Positions 23,970-37,574 of a stretch of 64,000 nt of DNA are shown piece after piece; position 1 is the first letter of the stretch, and each line of letters starts with the position of its first letter. The DNA is taken from the NCBI GenBank assembly GCA_025267735.1, contig CM046299.1:39943733-40007732 (forward strand), written 5' to 3'. Under the pieces are notes generated by a model. It had not been told where the DNA came from and did not search any database. It saw only the letters and a list, made by a program, of their open reading frames with translations. The stretch comes from Mactra quadrangularis (Eukaryota > Mollusca > Bivalvia > Venerida > Mactridae). The position numbers and the translations under genes were made by a program.

Positions 23970-26900
23970 TTTTATAAAGATGATTAAGTAGACGTCGATG
24001 TTATTAAGTGGTGCAGATAGAAAAAGTTTTACTGATCAGCTAATCATTAGAAACGTCTGTGTAATGTAATGCATATGTTACTCATGTCATGATCATGACA
24101 TTCGTTCATCACCACGTTTGTTATTGGTAAATACCTGACCGGTTTTATCCATGCCGTAATAAACTCCATGTTTTAATAATCATTAGAGTCCCTTATAACA
24201 GTGTTATTTTGAAAAAATGTAATACATATGTTTTCATCTATCATTGATTTGTCATTTGCTCATGTAAAAAATCCGCTCAGAGATATAAGTCATGAACACC
24301 ATTTCGACACTATGTACATTCATACAAACATCAATTATAAGTAGTTTTAGTACGATGAAATAACATTCATCATAATATAATGATGTTGTGGAATGTTAAA
24401 TAGTGAATATTAGATATTGCACTTTTGGCATATACTCGCGTAGAATTTCATCAATTTACATATGCATTAATAAATTATTAGTTTGATTAGAAAACATGAG
24501 AAATTAGTTAGTTTAATTTACATTGATTAGCATATTTTCTATTTATATGTTGCATTTGCATTTCTGCGTCGATAATCATATAATGAACATGTAGGAATAA
24601 AAGCATAAAATGTCACAAATGCTTTACAGTACATATTTGGTTGAAACGTATGCACATTTGCATTCATAAATGACATCTAGATCTTATTTATTAACTTCGT
24701 TTAATAAATTAAATTATCTTTCGGTGTTAAAACTACTTTGCGGTGTGTATTTTAATGATATTTAAAATCAACTTATACATATATGTATAGGCTATATTAC
24801 AAATGGAAAGGTGGGAGTTACATCTTGTTGTCTTTCTGAATCACAATTTCCTAAAAGAAATTAATCTTTTAAATAATGCAACCTATCAAATGAACCAGTG
24901 TCAGAATTTTATGTAAGAGTAGATTTCTACACTTGAGGATGATGTTGCTGTTGATTTCAACAATTTACTTAGATTAAGCATTTGGTACTTTTGGTTGCTT
25001 ACTCAATACAATTAGTGATTATTTACTAAATATAGATGTATACAAGAACGCCCACGTTATCTGTTACGAAAAAATACAGACACATTATAATGTTTGGATT
25101 AACTGTAACAAACGACAACAAGAAACACAAATTTTGCTTCTATTCATCTTTTCATTCAAGCTCTTGATTAAAAAGGCCTCTGAATAGAAAAATCTCACCA
25201 CAAGCTAGACTTTTGACTGATAATCTACTTGTCTAACACAAGAAAAAAAACTAGTCTGGGTGAGTGATATTTCTTGGTTACAACTGAATGATATATATTT
25301 GTATTATTATAGTACTTTTTGATGTTATTTATGATATTGTCCCGGGCAACAAATATTCATCATCCATAAAATTTGATTTCTTTCTGTGTTGCATTCAACT
25401 ATAGGCAGTGATTCATCTAGTCGTCCTTTATGACAATGTATAATAGACTAGCTACATTATGATACGTATGTTCATTGTATTTTACTTTAGTTACTGTTCG
25501 TGTTTCACAGAACAATAAATAATTTTGTTCATACATGGCTACAGAAAATGAAATGAAGAAATGAAAGGCCTACACACTCTCGAATGTATCCAAGTATCCA
25601 TTATGCATCAATAGTCAATTTGGTAATATAAGTGTATTCATCCTACAAAAAGCCCCTATGCTCAACATCAATATGTTGAAGAAGTCTAGATAATGCATTA
25701 AGTTGACATGTATATATATTTTTAAACACGATCTTCATGTATAACATTAACTTAGAAACACCGACGTGCAGTTAAATGCAGACCAAATTGGAGTGAAACG
25801 ATCGTAGAAAGGCCGTTTAATAGTTGTAACAATACTTTCTTCATTAAGTTATTGACCGTTTTGTTTCTGGTAGTTATAATGATGATTTATTTCTACAATT
25901 TTCTAGAACTGAATCGGACAAAGAACATCCATTTTGTTGAATAAAAAAAGTTGCATTTTGACAATTAAATTTAAAAAATGGTTCACATTAAAAAAAAGGG
26001 GAATCGACATTTTGGCACCAGACCAGATTAAAATAATACGTATTTGCTTTATAAATGACATGTTATTTCTATTTGATTAATACACTCTATTTTGTGTCTT
26101 TGAATCACAAGCCAGAACCACAGGCAAATTAGTTACGTCAGACAATGCTACTCTTATATTAGATGTATGTAAGTTTTATGATAGGGTATAGCGAGACAGA
26201 GAGACTAGATGCTATTGATTCTAACTATATATTTGTTGTTAAGTATTACCTACTTTATGGTCTTCTTTATTTTGATGTTTGTTACTTTTGGTATTTTTAT
26301 CTGATGTCAAGAAACAGGACATTAATATTGACAAATTGGAAGTATGTTTGGTACAATGTTTTATTTAATCTAGTAACTAAAAAGAGTAAGACTTTACACT
26401 ATTGCTTGCTCAGCATTTGTAAACGGATGTCTTCATTATATGTAAGCTCTCGGATAACATGTATAGTGCCCGAGAGTGAACAAAAAGTTGACCTTCGTGT
26501 ACTTTATAAATAAGATGATTAAACATTACTAAATCAAACTTCCTGAACTAGAAGTAAAACCTTTTTAAAACCTTGACCATCGTATATTGTGGAACGTTAG
26601 AATAGTTGTTTTCTTTATAATATTTGCTATTAATGAACACGATATATCACGGTTTTTATGGTCAGTTGAAATAAATTGTATGTTGTGATACTAATTTGAG
26701 GTGTGATGAATAACCATCTTCGCTATCAAATCACCTAAATATTTATTTATAGCACCATTATGTATGTAAACCTACCATGCTTAAATAAAATAACAAGCAA
26801 GAACAAAATTTATATTCTGCCGTTATTAAGAATAATAATTATATGAACTTTTGAACTATGGTGTCAATGAGATTGACTACATATTTTTGTAATTGCAAAA

Positions 26901-29900
26901 AGAAAATTAAGAAACTATATGTATATGAATTTCAGAAAATTCTGATAAGGAAAGGAATTGAAAGACGAAAATAAAAACGTTGTTGAACATCATTTTTAAT
27001 ATATAAATTTGATATAGGACAAGCTACCATTCTGGATTAAGATCCAATAACTTAATTTTAAGTGTGAGCGAATTTAATTTTTGTAAAGAAGTGTTGCTAA
27101 TTACTCTCCTAGAAAAAAGTATTACAAATTTAGGCTGTGTTATTAGTTTCAGAGTATGTGACATCACATTTTTGTGTTTGACATAACAATAACTATACCA
27201 TCCATATAATTTAAAACTGTTCAAATGTTTAAATTTTATGTTCATTTAGCCCCATTGCTTTGTCTTTAAAAATGTCAAATTCATTCTAAACGATGAATCT
27301 CTAATAAAACATTTCAGTCACTTTGATATTTGTTAACTTAAATTTGATCGTGAAAATAGTTTGAATACATATATTATGTTATGTTACTCACAAACGTCTT
27401 TTTACACTAACAAGATGACTTTTAGAACCCTTAGCAAATTGGTCCTTTACAACACGCAATACTGCAATCACATCTTTGCAAGATCTTGATCTACAAGATT
27501 TTAGGTCAAAATGTCTATTCCCCTGCAGCTAAATTCTCGCAAAACTATCATTGTCAGTTCTCTTGAAATGGCATCATTATCAGTAAAGAGTAGTGCATCA
27601 ACTGTATGATGTTGGTTATTCATTGGAATATCAAAGTCTGAGAGATTTGCTCACTGCTAAATTTTTCTATATTATTAATTTCATTTGATTTATCTATAAG
27701 CTATCTGAATAAAACAGTTGATGTTCTTCAGTAATAGAGAAGGAACACAAACTGATTGTCTCCAAGATATTTGTAGCTTTTATATTCTGAAGTATAGGAT
27801 TTTAAAAGACTCTTGTGTATGATGAATGTATCAACAATTTAACTTCCTTGTAACTCAAAAAACAGTTTTCAATAGGAATAAAGTTTTTAGGGTCTTTATT
27901 TGCGCAGTTTTGGCATTTCTCAATGCCATTTTATAGCTATAAAAACATTTTGCCAATATGAGTAAACTATCAAATATAATCAAACATCTGTATCATTATC
28001 AATTTGACAATAGTAATTTCACATAATTATTGCAGCATGTTGGGTTTTTGTCAAAACAATTGCCTTCTATTTCACACCTAAAGTTTGTAATCGCTGTTAT
28101 GTTAAATAAAAACAACCCTAGTTCTCCAGAAACTGTCTCAAATATTTTAGATAATCGGTCTCAGATTCTCCTAAACATTATTATCTTGATTTGCCTTATT
28201 CAGTTCGATCGATGGTGTTGATCACGCTAGAATGAAACCAAATTTCATCCAAGCAGAGAAAATCGGTGTAAATCACCCAGGTCGATGAGGAAATTTTCTC
28301 CTAATTATAAGTTTGGAAAAAATGATTGAATACGAAACCACCAGTGTCCGACGATGCTAAATATCGTCTTATATATTTGTTATATTCTGTGATCGCTAAT
28401 TCAACATTTACAAACTGGTTTAATTTTTTATGATCGCGTAAATCAATGTAAATGTCGTCTATGAATAGGCAATGAATATCATAACTTAAAGTGATATACA
28501 TTGTATACATCATATGTTTTATTAAATTAGTAAACAAAAGCATATAACCCCATCTAGTAATTGCAGGTTTTATGCTGTTTTCTGTAGGAATATTCTGTTT
28601 GATTATTTTGTACATCTTGTTTTATGATTTTAATATATGATGGCACATTAGATTAAATAGTCAATATGTTGTTTATATTTTAATGATATTTGATTTAACT
28701 TTTACAACTAAATGTTATATAGGAAAAATGTATGCATAGTGTAAATAATGAATTCGAAACAAAAGTCACTCATGATTGCTGTTGTAACAAATGACAGTCT
28801 CTCATCTTCTGAAAACAATGGATTTTTCAAAATGTGTAATTATATTTGATCGTGTTACATTGGCAGCTTAAACTTCTAAACTGAAGTCAGTCAGTTGTGA
28901 AAACATGATAATGCAAAGAGTGTAATTTTATATATTTTGTTATGTTTGCATTAAGTGTTGTCAATCATGCCTTACTTGTCAGTAAAGTAAGTAAACAGAT
29001 GAATGACCGTAACTTATTAATATAATCGTACTTATGACTCGGAAAGTACTTCTGACGAATAATATTCTCATTATGCTCATATTTACTGCTTGAATGAAAC
29101 AAATACAGAGTCCATTTAACAAATGAGTTGATATAAACTGAACCGTAAACAATTAACTAATTGAAATACTCTAGGCAGCAAATGTATAACACTTGTAACC
29201 ACATGTGACCCCTGCTACAAAATTGACCTTTAAGGCAATTATCTGTCCTATGTATTTCTCATGGGACAAAGTCCAAAATATAGGATCTTAAGTGGTGTTA
29301 GTTAATAACATAAGCGGTTATGTTTCGACACAAATTATTAACCAACCGGAATGATTTATAGCAACACATTGGATGATATGATCACAGCTTTCCATTATGA
29401 TTTTCTCACGTGTATTGTAAGATGTAGAAGTGCTTATAGGACCTGACACAACCACGTTTCATGCCATTTATTGTAAGGTATGGCAAACTCAAAACATTCA
29501 AACAGGAATAACTTCAAAATTTCTTTAAAGTCGAATCTTAAACCAGAAAATTGTTATTTGAAAACATGTCAACTATCTGGCTGTATTAGACTCAGCTGAA
29601 TAAGGTTAACGTCAAAGCATGAAAAAATGTTGCAATTTAAGCATACAGTTGTGTTTATGATAAATAGAACTACTTTTACTTTGTTAGTGTGGTATTATTA
29701 TCATAAACTGTATTATAATCCAACAAAACCAGACTTAGTGCTTGTCATGATTTTTCATCGAAATATTGCTGAGCAATTTATCAAGTATTGTTAACAATTC
29801 TAACATATGCTTTGATGGTTATGATAACAGTAAGCTATAACATTTAATAAGCAAGAAAGTGTTGGATACACAATCTCTAGACAAAACATGTTTATAACCA

Positions 29901-30145
29901 AATGTTCGTGACAATATATCCATGTACAAAACAAGCAATTGCAAAGTTTGTAATTAGCGCATGCAAAGGTCACGGCATCAAATGCAGTAAGAGTGTAATT
30001 ACCTATAGCCAAGTCGTCGGTGATTTAGCATCAAAGGATGATAGTTCAACTATAAAATAATTACATATTTGATTGGTTTATTTTAATTGGTTAACTACCC
30101 TTGTGGCAAATTGTATTTAATCACCCACCGACAAAGATACAATTA
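23970..30145. other. Six kilobases of AT-rich DNA without a supported feature
   Basis: The longest open frame in the window lies here (26163-26513, plus, 116 codons), but it is rich in Y/F/L/I/K as expected of AT-rich random sequence, and about one frame of this length is expected by chance. A 104-codon minus-strand frame (28301-28615) contains a PAITRWG stretch faintly like hAT transposases and is not called. No terminal repeats or tandem arrays seen. Confidence 0.35.
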
Positions 30146-30149
30146 ACGA

Positions 30150-30250
30150 TTGGTACATGAGTGAGTCAGACTAAGGTCATTTATCAATTAGCTACCGCCT
30201 CCACTTTCTCACGAAGAATCTGAAATATTATTTTCCAAAGCACCCTCATT
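30150..30250 (+). repeat. Old dispersed repeat family F, copy 2
   Basis: GAGTGAGTCAGACTAAG, TTATCAATTAGCTACCGCC, TCCACTTTCTCACGAAGAAT and CTGAAATATTA correspond to 17765-17850. Confidence 0.4.
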
Positions 30251-30254
30251 GATT

Positions 30255-32130
30255 AGTTATCTATTTAGCATTTGAACAATTCAAGAGTATTTGTTTTAAT
30301 ATTAAGATGTTTTATAAGCGGCAAAATAGAGAGTTATTTTATCTTACTATTATACAAGAACATTTATGAAGAAATGGTATTCACCTTTTATACAGTTTGG
30401 AACCCATTTGTTTAGTTGCATTTTTGAATCATATACATCCTTCCTGCCATTTATTTCTGACTCGGAAGACAATTTGCTATTTTGCTGTGAAAATCTATAT
30501 AGTTGAATATTTGATTATGATCAATAACAAAACTTGTTATTTAATCATGTTCTATTGTTATGTTTGCAACTTTCATCATTTATCGAGTATTACTTTTGGA
30601 ACATCAATTATACCCTCTGTTGGGATTAATTAGCATTCAAAAGCACAATGTTTATTTACAATCAATATGGTTCTTAATGGTGATGATGTCGAAGTAGGCA
30701 ATAAATGATATATATTACTGCCAACACACTGCTATTTGTCATTCGCATTGCAGAAAAAAAGTAAATTGTTTGACAGAGTAATTGACTGTCTGGTATACTT
30801 CAACAGATTAAGTATGAAAATTCATAATGATATCAAGATAATATAATAAAGGTAAAACTTTAAAATGAAATTGAAAAAATTCAGCTTTGAATTTGATAAA
30901 TCATAGGCTAAAATGCAATATTGGCAATTCTATCGTGAAAAGTATATCAATAAGTTTATGCCAATGTTTCCTAAAGGATGTTTACTATTTTTTCTCAAAT
31001 TTTCGAAATCTTAAAACAAGTTATTTACGTCATTCAAGATTCAAATAAAAACTACTTAAGCCATACCTTATCCGGAAATAACATTGAAAACATAATAAAT
31101 GTAGTTAATTTTCTAATCATTGAAAGATTCCCACAAAATGTTGAACTGCATTAATCTATTTAGCATCTTTATAAAATTCTCGTCAGTTAAGGAAGATTTA
31201 TAGACAATTCTAAACGGAGAAGTTGAACTTCAAATCGAACTTGACATTAGAAACACTTCCTTGTGATATTTTAAAATCTCAGGAAATAGAGATAAGATTA
31301 TTCATATAATTAATCGTCTTTTTCTCAATTTTGTTTTCTGTAAACAACAACAGACAGAAACTAGAAATAATGAATTTAATCTCCTTCGTGCTTGATAACT
31401 GACCAAAAATTATACATTACCTCTCAGGAAAATGGATTTTATAGAATCTCTAAATTTGAATTAAATTTTCTATGTAATAAAAACTAACTTTTCTGCATCA
31501 ATATTTATTTACGTAGCGAATTGTACCAAATCAAATTCTAGTGCTACAACATAGTGACTAAAATTGACAAACATAATGCATTATCAGTACCTAATGCATT
31601 AAAATAATGATTTATAAATAACCGTGAACAGAGTAAATCTAGACTTTAAATGTTTTATTCTTAATAACATGCAATTAACCAAAATATTTCACAGAGAAGA
31701 AAAATGGTTACGAACTCCCATAAGACAGAATTGAACCAAATAATTGATCAAAATGTCTTCAAAAGAGTTATTAAGAATGAATTAATGAAGTGTCAAAAGA
31801 TACTTACTGATTAATACATTGTCTACCTTAACACTGAAGTAATTTATATGTAGACAATGATATTTAATCAATATAAGTTAGGACAAGTTAATTTTAGTTG
31901 TAGTCAATAATGCTCTGAGAGTGTATTTAGAAACCAGAGGGTTAAACTAAGTATAGGAATTAACGTCAAATCAATGACTTATATTTTGATGATAGTAAAT
32001 AACAACGCAATACGAGTTAGACACAGTTGTTTTACGCATATTTGGGATGAAATGACTGCATGCGTTATCAATTAAGCGATGCTTGATGACTACATTAGAT
32101 AGCATGTTTGCTTTTCTACAGATGTGACAG
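30255..32130. other. Intergenic DNA with faint large-repeat similarity
   Basis: 31095-31165 and 31675-31870 resemble 19040-19115 and 22420-22625 respectively. No coding character. Confidence 0.35.
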
Positions 32131-32134
32131 TATA

Positions 32135-32250
32135 CAGTTATTTCATATGTGATTTGGGAACAGCCAAACTGTTTAAACAGTTTAAAACACTATTCCTGAC
32201 ACAGAGGGACAACAGTTTGACTGTTCCCAAATCACACATGAAATAATTGT
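32135..32250. mobile_element. Hairpin MITE (116 bp)
   Basis: Arms 32135-32174 and 32211-32250 are inverted copies: TGATTTGGGAACAGCCAAAC against GTTTGACTGTTCCCAAATCA, with TTATTTCATATG / CACATGAAATAA outside. The loop contains its own small palindrome GTTTAAACAGTTTAAAAC. High arm identity suggests recent insertion. Confidence 0.7.
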
Positions 32251-32386
32251 TTTATTACCTGATCAATTACTATTTTAACAGTATTTAACATGTCTACGTC
32301 TGCTAAATCAAGATCGATGGACGCTTGATGCATTCGAAAGCGTCTGGTAAAACCAAAAATTCCGTAGCAGATTCCTTATATCAGTA

Positions 32387-32619
32387 CAGAAACAGCCCTG
32401 TGTTCAGTAACTGCTGTTAGCTAACGTTACGGGTACAGGAGAACTCAACCCGAAGACAACTCATCACGGGCAATACTCAACTTAAAGTAGGGACAACTCA
32501 ATGCGTTAGTAGGAGATTGAGTTGTCTCGGGTTGAGTTGTCTATGGGTTGAGTTGTTCCGACACTTCCGTTACGGAACGTTTTTGAACGTTCAAGGTAAC
32601 TGAACACGCTGCTGTTCAA
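32387..32619. mobile_element. Nested hairpin element (about 230 bp)
   Basis: Outer arms: AACAGCCCTGTGTTCAGTAA and GGTAACTGAACACGCTGCTG. Inner arms: AACTCAACCCGAAGACAACT and GATTGAGTTGTCTCGGGTTG, the latter followed by a further GGGTTGAGTTGT copy. GC is well above the surroundings. A TGACGTCA (CRE-type) palindrome lies just outside at about 32632. Confidence 0.6.
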
Positions 32620-32639
32620 ATAACATTACGTGACGTCAG

Positions 32640-35600
32640 ATCACGCGCGGGAAACAGTCAAAACTATTGACCGGTCAACAGTTCATTCAAAAAACAGCCA
32701 GAAATATCGAATTACACTTATACAAGCAATCAGGTAATGATTAAAATTGCTACTTTTCGCATCAGACGTATTAGAAAATGTGTCATAAAGATTTCAATTC
32801 GTAATTTGCGTTAAACGCCAATTTATATACCCTTTGTTTATAAACAATTGCAATCGTAAAAATTATCTGTATCATTTTTTTATTCAAACATATCTTTATC
32901 ATTATGTCGCGATAAACGATGTCTGGCGCTAATTATTGAACGTTAAGCAGCTAGTGGGTTAGTAATTTCACTCATTATACAAGATTACAATTATAATAAT
33001 CAAACATGTCTACCTACTGAGATTTTAGAGTACATTCCATTACTAGTAGTTCTCAATCAACACTAATTATGTCTCGAATAGAATATAGAGATTGATTAGA
33101 GACTAAAATAAATTTTAATTGTCAATAAGAACATGGTTTAGAAATAAAACAAATAAACAAACAATATTATCCCTGAATAAGTTACCTTAATAGTATAAAA
33201 CAATTCATAATAAACGAATTCTATGTCGTAGTCCGCACATATACATACACTGTCTGACCTTTAACAAAAGCAATGAGTCAAACACAAAAAGGTAACCGTA
33301 AATTGTAACAAATGATCATAATCTTGAGATTGAACTAAATGCACATTAATCTACAAAACATAAAATTACGAAACTTTAATATGACAAAAACAAAACTAAA
33401 ACAAGAAATGGCATGAACTATCATCACTAAATTTCAAAACAAAGTATATATACACCTGGTAATGTAACACAAAAAGTAATATTATACATTTAAAACAGGA
33501 GCAACTATTTTATTATCAAAACATACACGTAATGCGCAAAACAATGGCATAAACGAAAACAAATCTACAATAACTTGTTTTAAAGATTTTCATGAGTATG
33601 AAATACACAATTAGAACATTCCTATCGGCTTAATGTTTAAAGTTGAAGAACATGTCATCAAATTGTTCCAAGCCATGTTCTACCAATGATTTATCTGGGG
33701 CTGCTGATCGAATTGTTGATATGATCAACCATTAAGTTACCAAGCAAACATTGAATTTGCACATCAATTTTATGCTGCGTAGGAATATTTGTTTATTGGT
33801 AGTTTTCTTAAAATTCCTTAAAGAGAGGTTTATCGAAATCAATATCATCAGTTTTACTTGTTACGTTTTGTTTGATTTTACCTTATTCGTCAGATTAACA
33901 TACAAGTCGTAAGTCTTTTTTTCTTTAAACAGAATTTGTGTCTTTGAATGTTATTGTTTACTTAATACTTTACTAATTTTGTTTCAATTGACGGCGTAAA
34001 GCATGTAAAGTCATGATTTGATGCAATATACTAATCTATCGCCAATGGTCACGGTGAGCAGAACTTTGTATCATTATTTTACTTAAATGACGCTGATTTT
34101 AAAGCTCAGGTAGAAAAATATGAATACATTTTCGCGCGTATGATATATGCTACCAGAATCCCGACGTGAGATATGACAGGAAAAAGTTCCCGCAGAAATT
34201 CTGTTCGAATATGTTCTACTAAACTGTGTTTCTATTGCACTATCGTATACAGTTAGAAAGTAAAGTTAGTGAATATTCATCTATTGACATACTGTGAAAA
34301 TACATCAAAGTTTCATGAAGCTTTAAAAGTAATGAGAAACTACCAAGAAACTCATAAATAATACTATCATCTCTTGTCAAACGATGGTGCTATTGCTATT
34401 AACATATCTAATTTCTACGACAAAGAGATAAAAGTTAATCTCTATTTGAATTTTCCTCACAGTTGATTAGAAACATTTGAAACTGGCGTAAAACATGGTA
34501 AAAATCGTAAAATTGGAAATTACTAGTGGTTCACCTTGAACATTTTGCTAGCCCGGTTACTTTGGGCTATGCTCTAATGTGCGATTCAATTTAAGAGTCC
34601 ATTAACTCAATGAATGAGCAGCGCTTGCAATTTACCACCCCAATTTTTATTGTGAGTCCATATTTAAACAAAATATGCTGGATAAGTTTAGTTTGTCGTC
34701 ACACCATTAATATGCACGTGACTTTTACATAGCGTTTTAAATTCCAATCAGATTTTTTCTGAATTTGTGATGTGCTTTTCAACATAATTTCAAGTGCTAT
34801 ATTTGAAAATATATATCGTTTCCTCTTAAATAGAGATTGTTTTGTTTAGCTTTAGAAATTCCAATGATATACTTTTTTCTTTCCTAAGGGCAATTGAATT
34901 TTATTTTATTTTCCTTGTTTTTGGTTTTCAAACATCCTTTTCTCAGGACAATATTTCTTAGCTTAATGTGTTTCGGTTAGAATAATATATATAAGTATAT
35001 AACATGTTATGTTATAATTTTCTTTGCGCTTTAATGTATTAAATACATTTATATGTAGAGTTTATTCTCTTATTTTTTTGGAATATTAATAATTCAATGT
35101 TTATGGTTAAATCTTACAATAACATATATTAAAATGTGTATTTATAGCTCGGTATCGGATTTATATACGGATTGTATTTCTGTTTTACTAATTTTTATTT
35201 TATGAACCATACATTTTATATATTTGTGACCCATAAAAAGCGACATCGGGAGTACTACTAAGTATTTCTAACATATTTCTGAGGTCGAGATTATCACAAT
35301 GCTTCGATTTTTTCAGGTTAGTTTTAAGCGATACTTCTTCTATTTCAACAACCAATGTAAAAAGATGCAGACATGAAAATTATTTTAAATATAGGCCGAT
35401 GCACTACTTGTGTAACGGCATGTTTTTTTAATAAAGTTCGTTAGGATTGATGAAGATAGAACAAATTTTACAATGCAACTATAAGATATCATTCTTCATT
35501 AGATCATTTGTATCTGATTTAGGATGTAAATCTGAGCTTTGTAAAGTTTTGTCATCAAACTTGGGAAACAATCATTTTAAATTGCATAGAAATCTAACAT

Positions 35601-36795
35601 AACTTAATTTTAAAGTTACCATCTCTAGTATTTTCCAAGAGTTTACAACATTTTAGAAAGAGGTTATTGATATCTAGTTAAAAGGTTAACATGACTTGAT
35701 TTGTATTGACTTTTACTCTCCGTAAAATAAGGAATATCGGTTACGATTACGAAAAATTGATATAGTCCGGTAAGAAATTACAAATTATTTAAACAAAAAA
35801 TATGGTGACAGGTGTTTAAGAGGTTTTGAATGTGTGTATGTTAATTTTTTTTCTTACGCTGGATCAATTTCTTTCTTTTTGAATTCAAACCGATACCCCG
35901 TGGTAGATTTTGTTAAGGTTCGCCGATCATATCTTGCAATCCAAAAAACAATACTAGTCGATCATTTGAAAATTTATTATTGACTCTTAGCACTTTTTAA
36001 AAGTAAGAAATGAAGTATATTTTAAACTTTTTCGCGTATAAATTTGAATGGCGGTTGACATGTTCATATTCTGGATGTAATTACTTAGATAGGTGAGGCA
36101 TCACACAATAATGGTGTAATAATAGATTTATCACGTATTATATTTAAAATGTAATTAAGAACTGTTTCATATATGGAAAGTCATTTCCTTCTACAACGAA
36201 AACAGTCAAGTAATATATTGTATAACATAAACGCTAGCCATAAATAACTCATAAAACATTGAAAAAGAATAACAATACAAATAAACAGTGCACTTGAGTA
36301 CTTTTTTAAGGTTGAAATAATTACCACTCGTATCATTCACTCACGCAAGAAGGAATTACGCTGCTCGGTAGAATGGAAAACATGATAATGTGTTATTAGA
36401 ACCACCAAGATTAAACTAGCTATATAGCGATACATATAAAGGCATGTTGATCACAAGCATTAAAGTAGTTGACATTTCAAAATCATGATCAGCTCCTTTA
36501 ATGTGCATTTTTTATTGACGAATGGTTGATATTGGGCTGATTTTCTAAAACAGAGCTTTGTAATGAGTTACTTGAAATGCATCATTGAAATGTCAGATTT
36601 GCAAAAATCTTAAAACGAGAATTCGACTAATCATCGTTTGATGTTGAAATATCTGAATGCTAAATACAGTTTTGAAATATCTATATCGTTTCCTATAAAT
36701 GAAAATTTACTGTTGTTACAGGATCATAATTTGTAAAACAAATAGTTTGAAATGTCAAGTCCATTGTTGGTTTATCTATATATCTTATTAACAGA
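32640..36795. other. Four kilobases without a supported feature
   Basis: AT-rich sequence with no repeat, tandem array or coding frame I can support. Confidence 0.4.
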
Positions 36796-36797
36796 GG

Positions 36798-36905
36798 AAC
36801 ATTTTCATAAATGGGTAATACAGTCCTGGGTGGGATTCGAATCCATACCCCTTTCGGGAACTAGATTCGAAATCTTGGTGCGCAACCAACTGCGCTACGG
36901 ACTTG
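36798..36905 (-). mobile_element. SINE family A head, 3'-truncated
   Basis: On the minus strand: A box TAGCGCAGTTGG (36886-36897), B box GATTCGAATCC (36834-36844), then TTACCCATTTATGAAAATG, matching the 15394-15500 head. The ends AGTCC and GGACT could pair as a degenerate acceptor stem, but two further stem pairs fail and the T-arm does not close, so this is a SINE head, not a tRNA gene. Confidence 0.75.
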
Positions 36906-37013
36906 AGTAAAATCCTTTATTCAAGTAGTGGTAAAGATCATTTTTGCGTTTCGATTTTCATAACAATTTTAAATACCAACTTAGTATGTTTGATGTAAAG
37001 TTGTCCGTATTGA

Positions 37014-37202
37014 TTAAGATGGTATATAACTAAACAACTTAAAAGTAAATATAAGAACAATTGTGAATGAAATATTATTATCTTTATGTTTGCAAATTTT
37101 ATTGATTAATTGATTACGAAAACATACGATTATATACTCGTACAAAGCAGTATGGCAAAGTTTAACTAATGTCTTCATTTCGTCTTGTTTTGAGTGACTG
37201 GT
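37014..37202 (-). CDS. Possible second exon of the 37.5-kb secreted protein gene
   Basis: On the minus strand an AACACAG acceptor at 37203 opens a 62-codon phase-0 frame beginning TSHSKQDEMKTLVKLCHTAL and running to a stop. Its phase matches the donor of exon 37447-37572, giving a 244-nt intron and a protein of about 104 residues. The C-terminal half is AT-driven and unremarkable, and the acceptor has a weak pyrimidine tract, so this is only a candidate. Confidence 0.2.
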   Translation of the reverse strand, partial: TSHSKQDEMKTLVKLCHTALYEYIIVCFRNQLINKICKHKDNNISFTIVLIFTFKLFSYIPS

Positions 37203-37446
37203 CTGTGTTTTACAACCATTCATAATAAAGAAAATCCATTCCGATCTAAATGTCATGTTTTAGTGTCACTTTAGGAACGATCTTCAATCATGTGTTATGA
37301 CAAAACTAATAAAATTAAAAGGAAAAAAGTTTTTTCAGATTTTCAAAACAGCAAAATGTCTAGTATTCTAAGCCTGACTCATCAAAAGTCGCTAAAAATA
37401 TAAACCCAATACGAAATAATACAGAACTTTTACATGAAAACCTTAC

Positions 37447-37572
37447 CTCTCTTGCCATACTTCTTCGGTCTGGTGTCCAGCCTCCATAAACAGCATTATC
37501 AAATCTGTTGTACCACGCTTGTGAAACCGCACATGCAGCCAGGAAACAAATTGCACTTACCAAGTAATGCAT
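37447..37572 (-). CDS. Signal-peptide exon of an unknown secreted protein
   Basis: ATG at 37572 (A at -3) opens 42 codons ending exactly at a GAGAG|GTAAGG donor (phase 0). The first 19 residues, MHYLVSAICFLAACAVSQA, form a textbook signal peptide with cleavage expected after SQA. The mature start, WYNRFDNAVYGGWTPDRR, is aromatic and glycine-rich and ends with a dibasic RR. The stretch is less AT-rich than its flanks. I do not recognise the family; a small secreted effector, matrix protein or peptide precursor are all possible. Reading past the donor, the open frame continues for 28 AT-rich codons, which I take as intron. A possible next exon is 37014-37202. Confidence 0.55.
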
Positions 37573-37574
37573 AG

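Noticed and set aside
26163..26513. Longest open frame in the window (116 codons, plus).
   Set aside because: Residues are dominated by Y, F, L, I, K and S; no domain or splice context. A rough estimate from base composition gives about one such frame by chance in 64 kb.
28301..28615. 104-codon minus-strand frame with PAITRWG, faintly like hAT transposases.
   Set aside because: Only a seven-residue likeness, no further conserved block, no terminal repeats around it; chance length.
36798..36905. Possible tRNA gene on the minus strand.
   Set aside because: A and B boxes are present, but the acceptor stem and T-arm do not pair properly and the downstream sequence matches the SINE.
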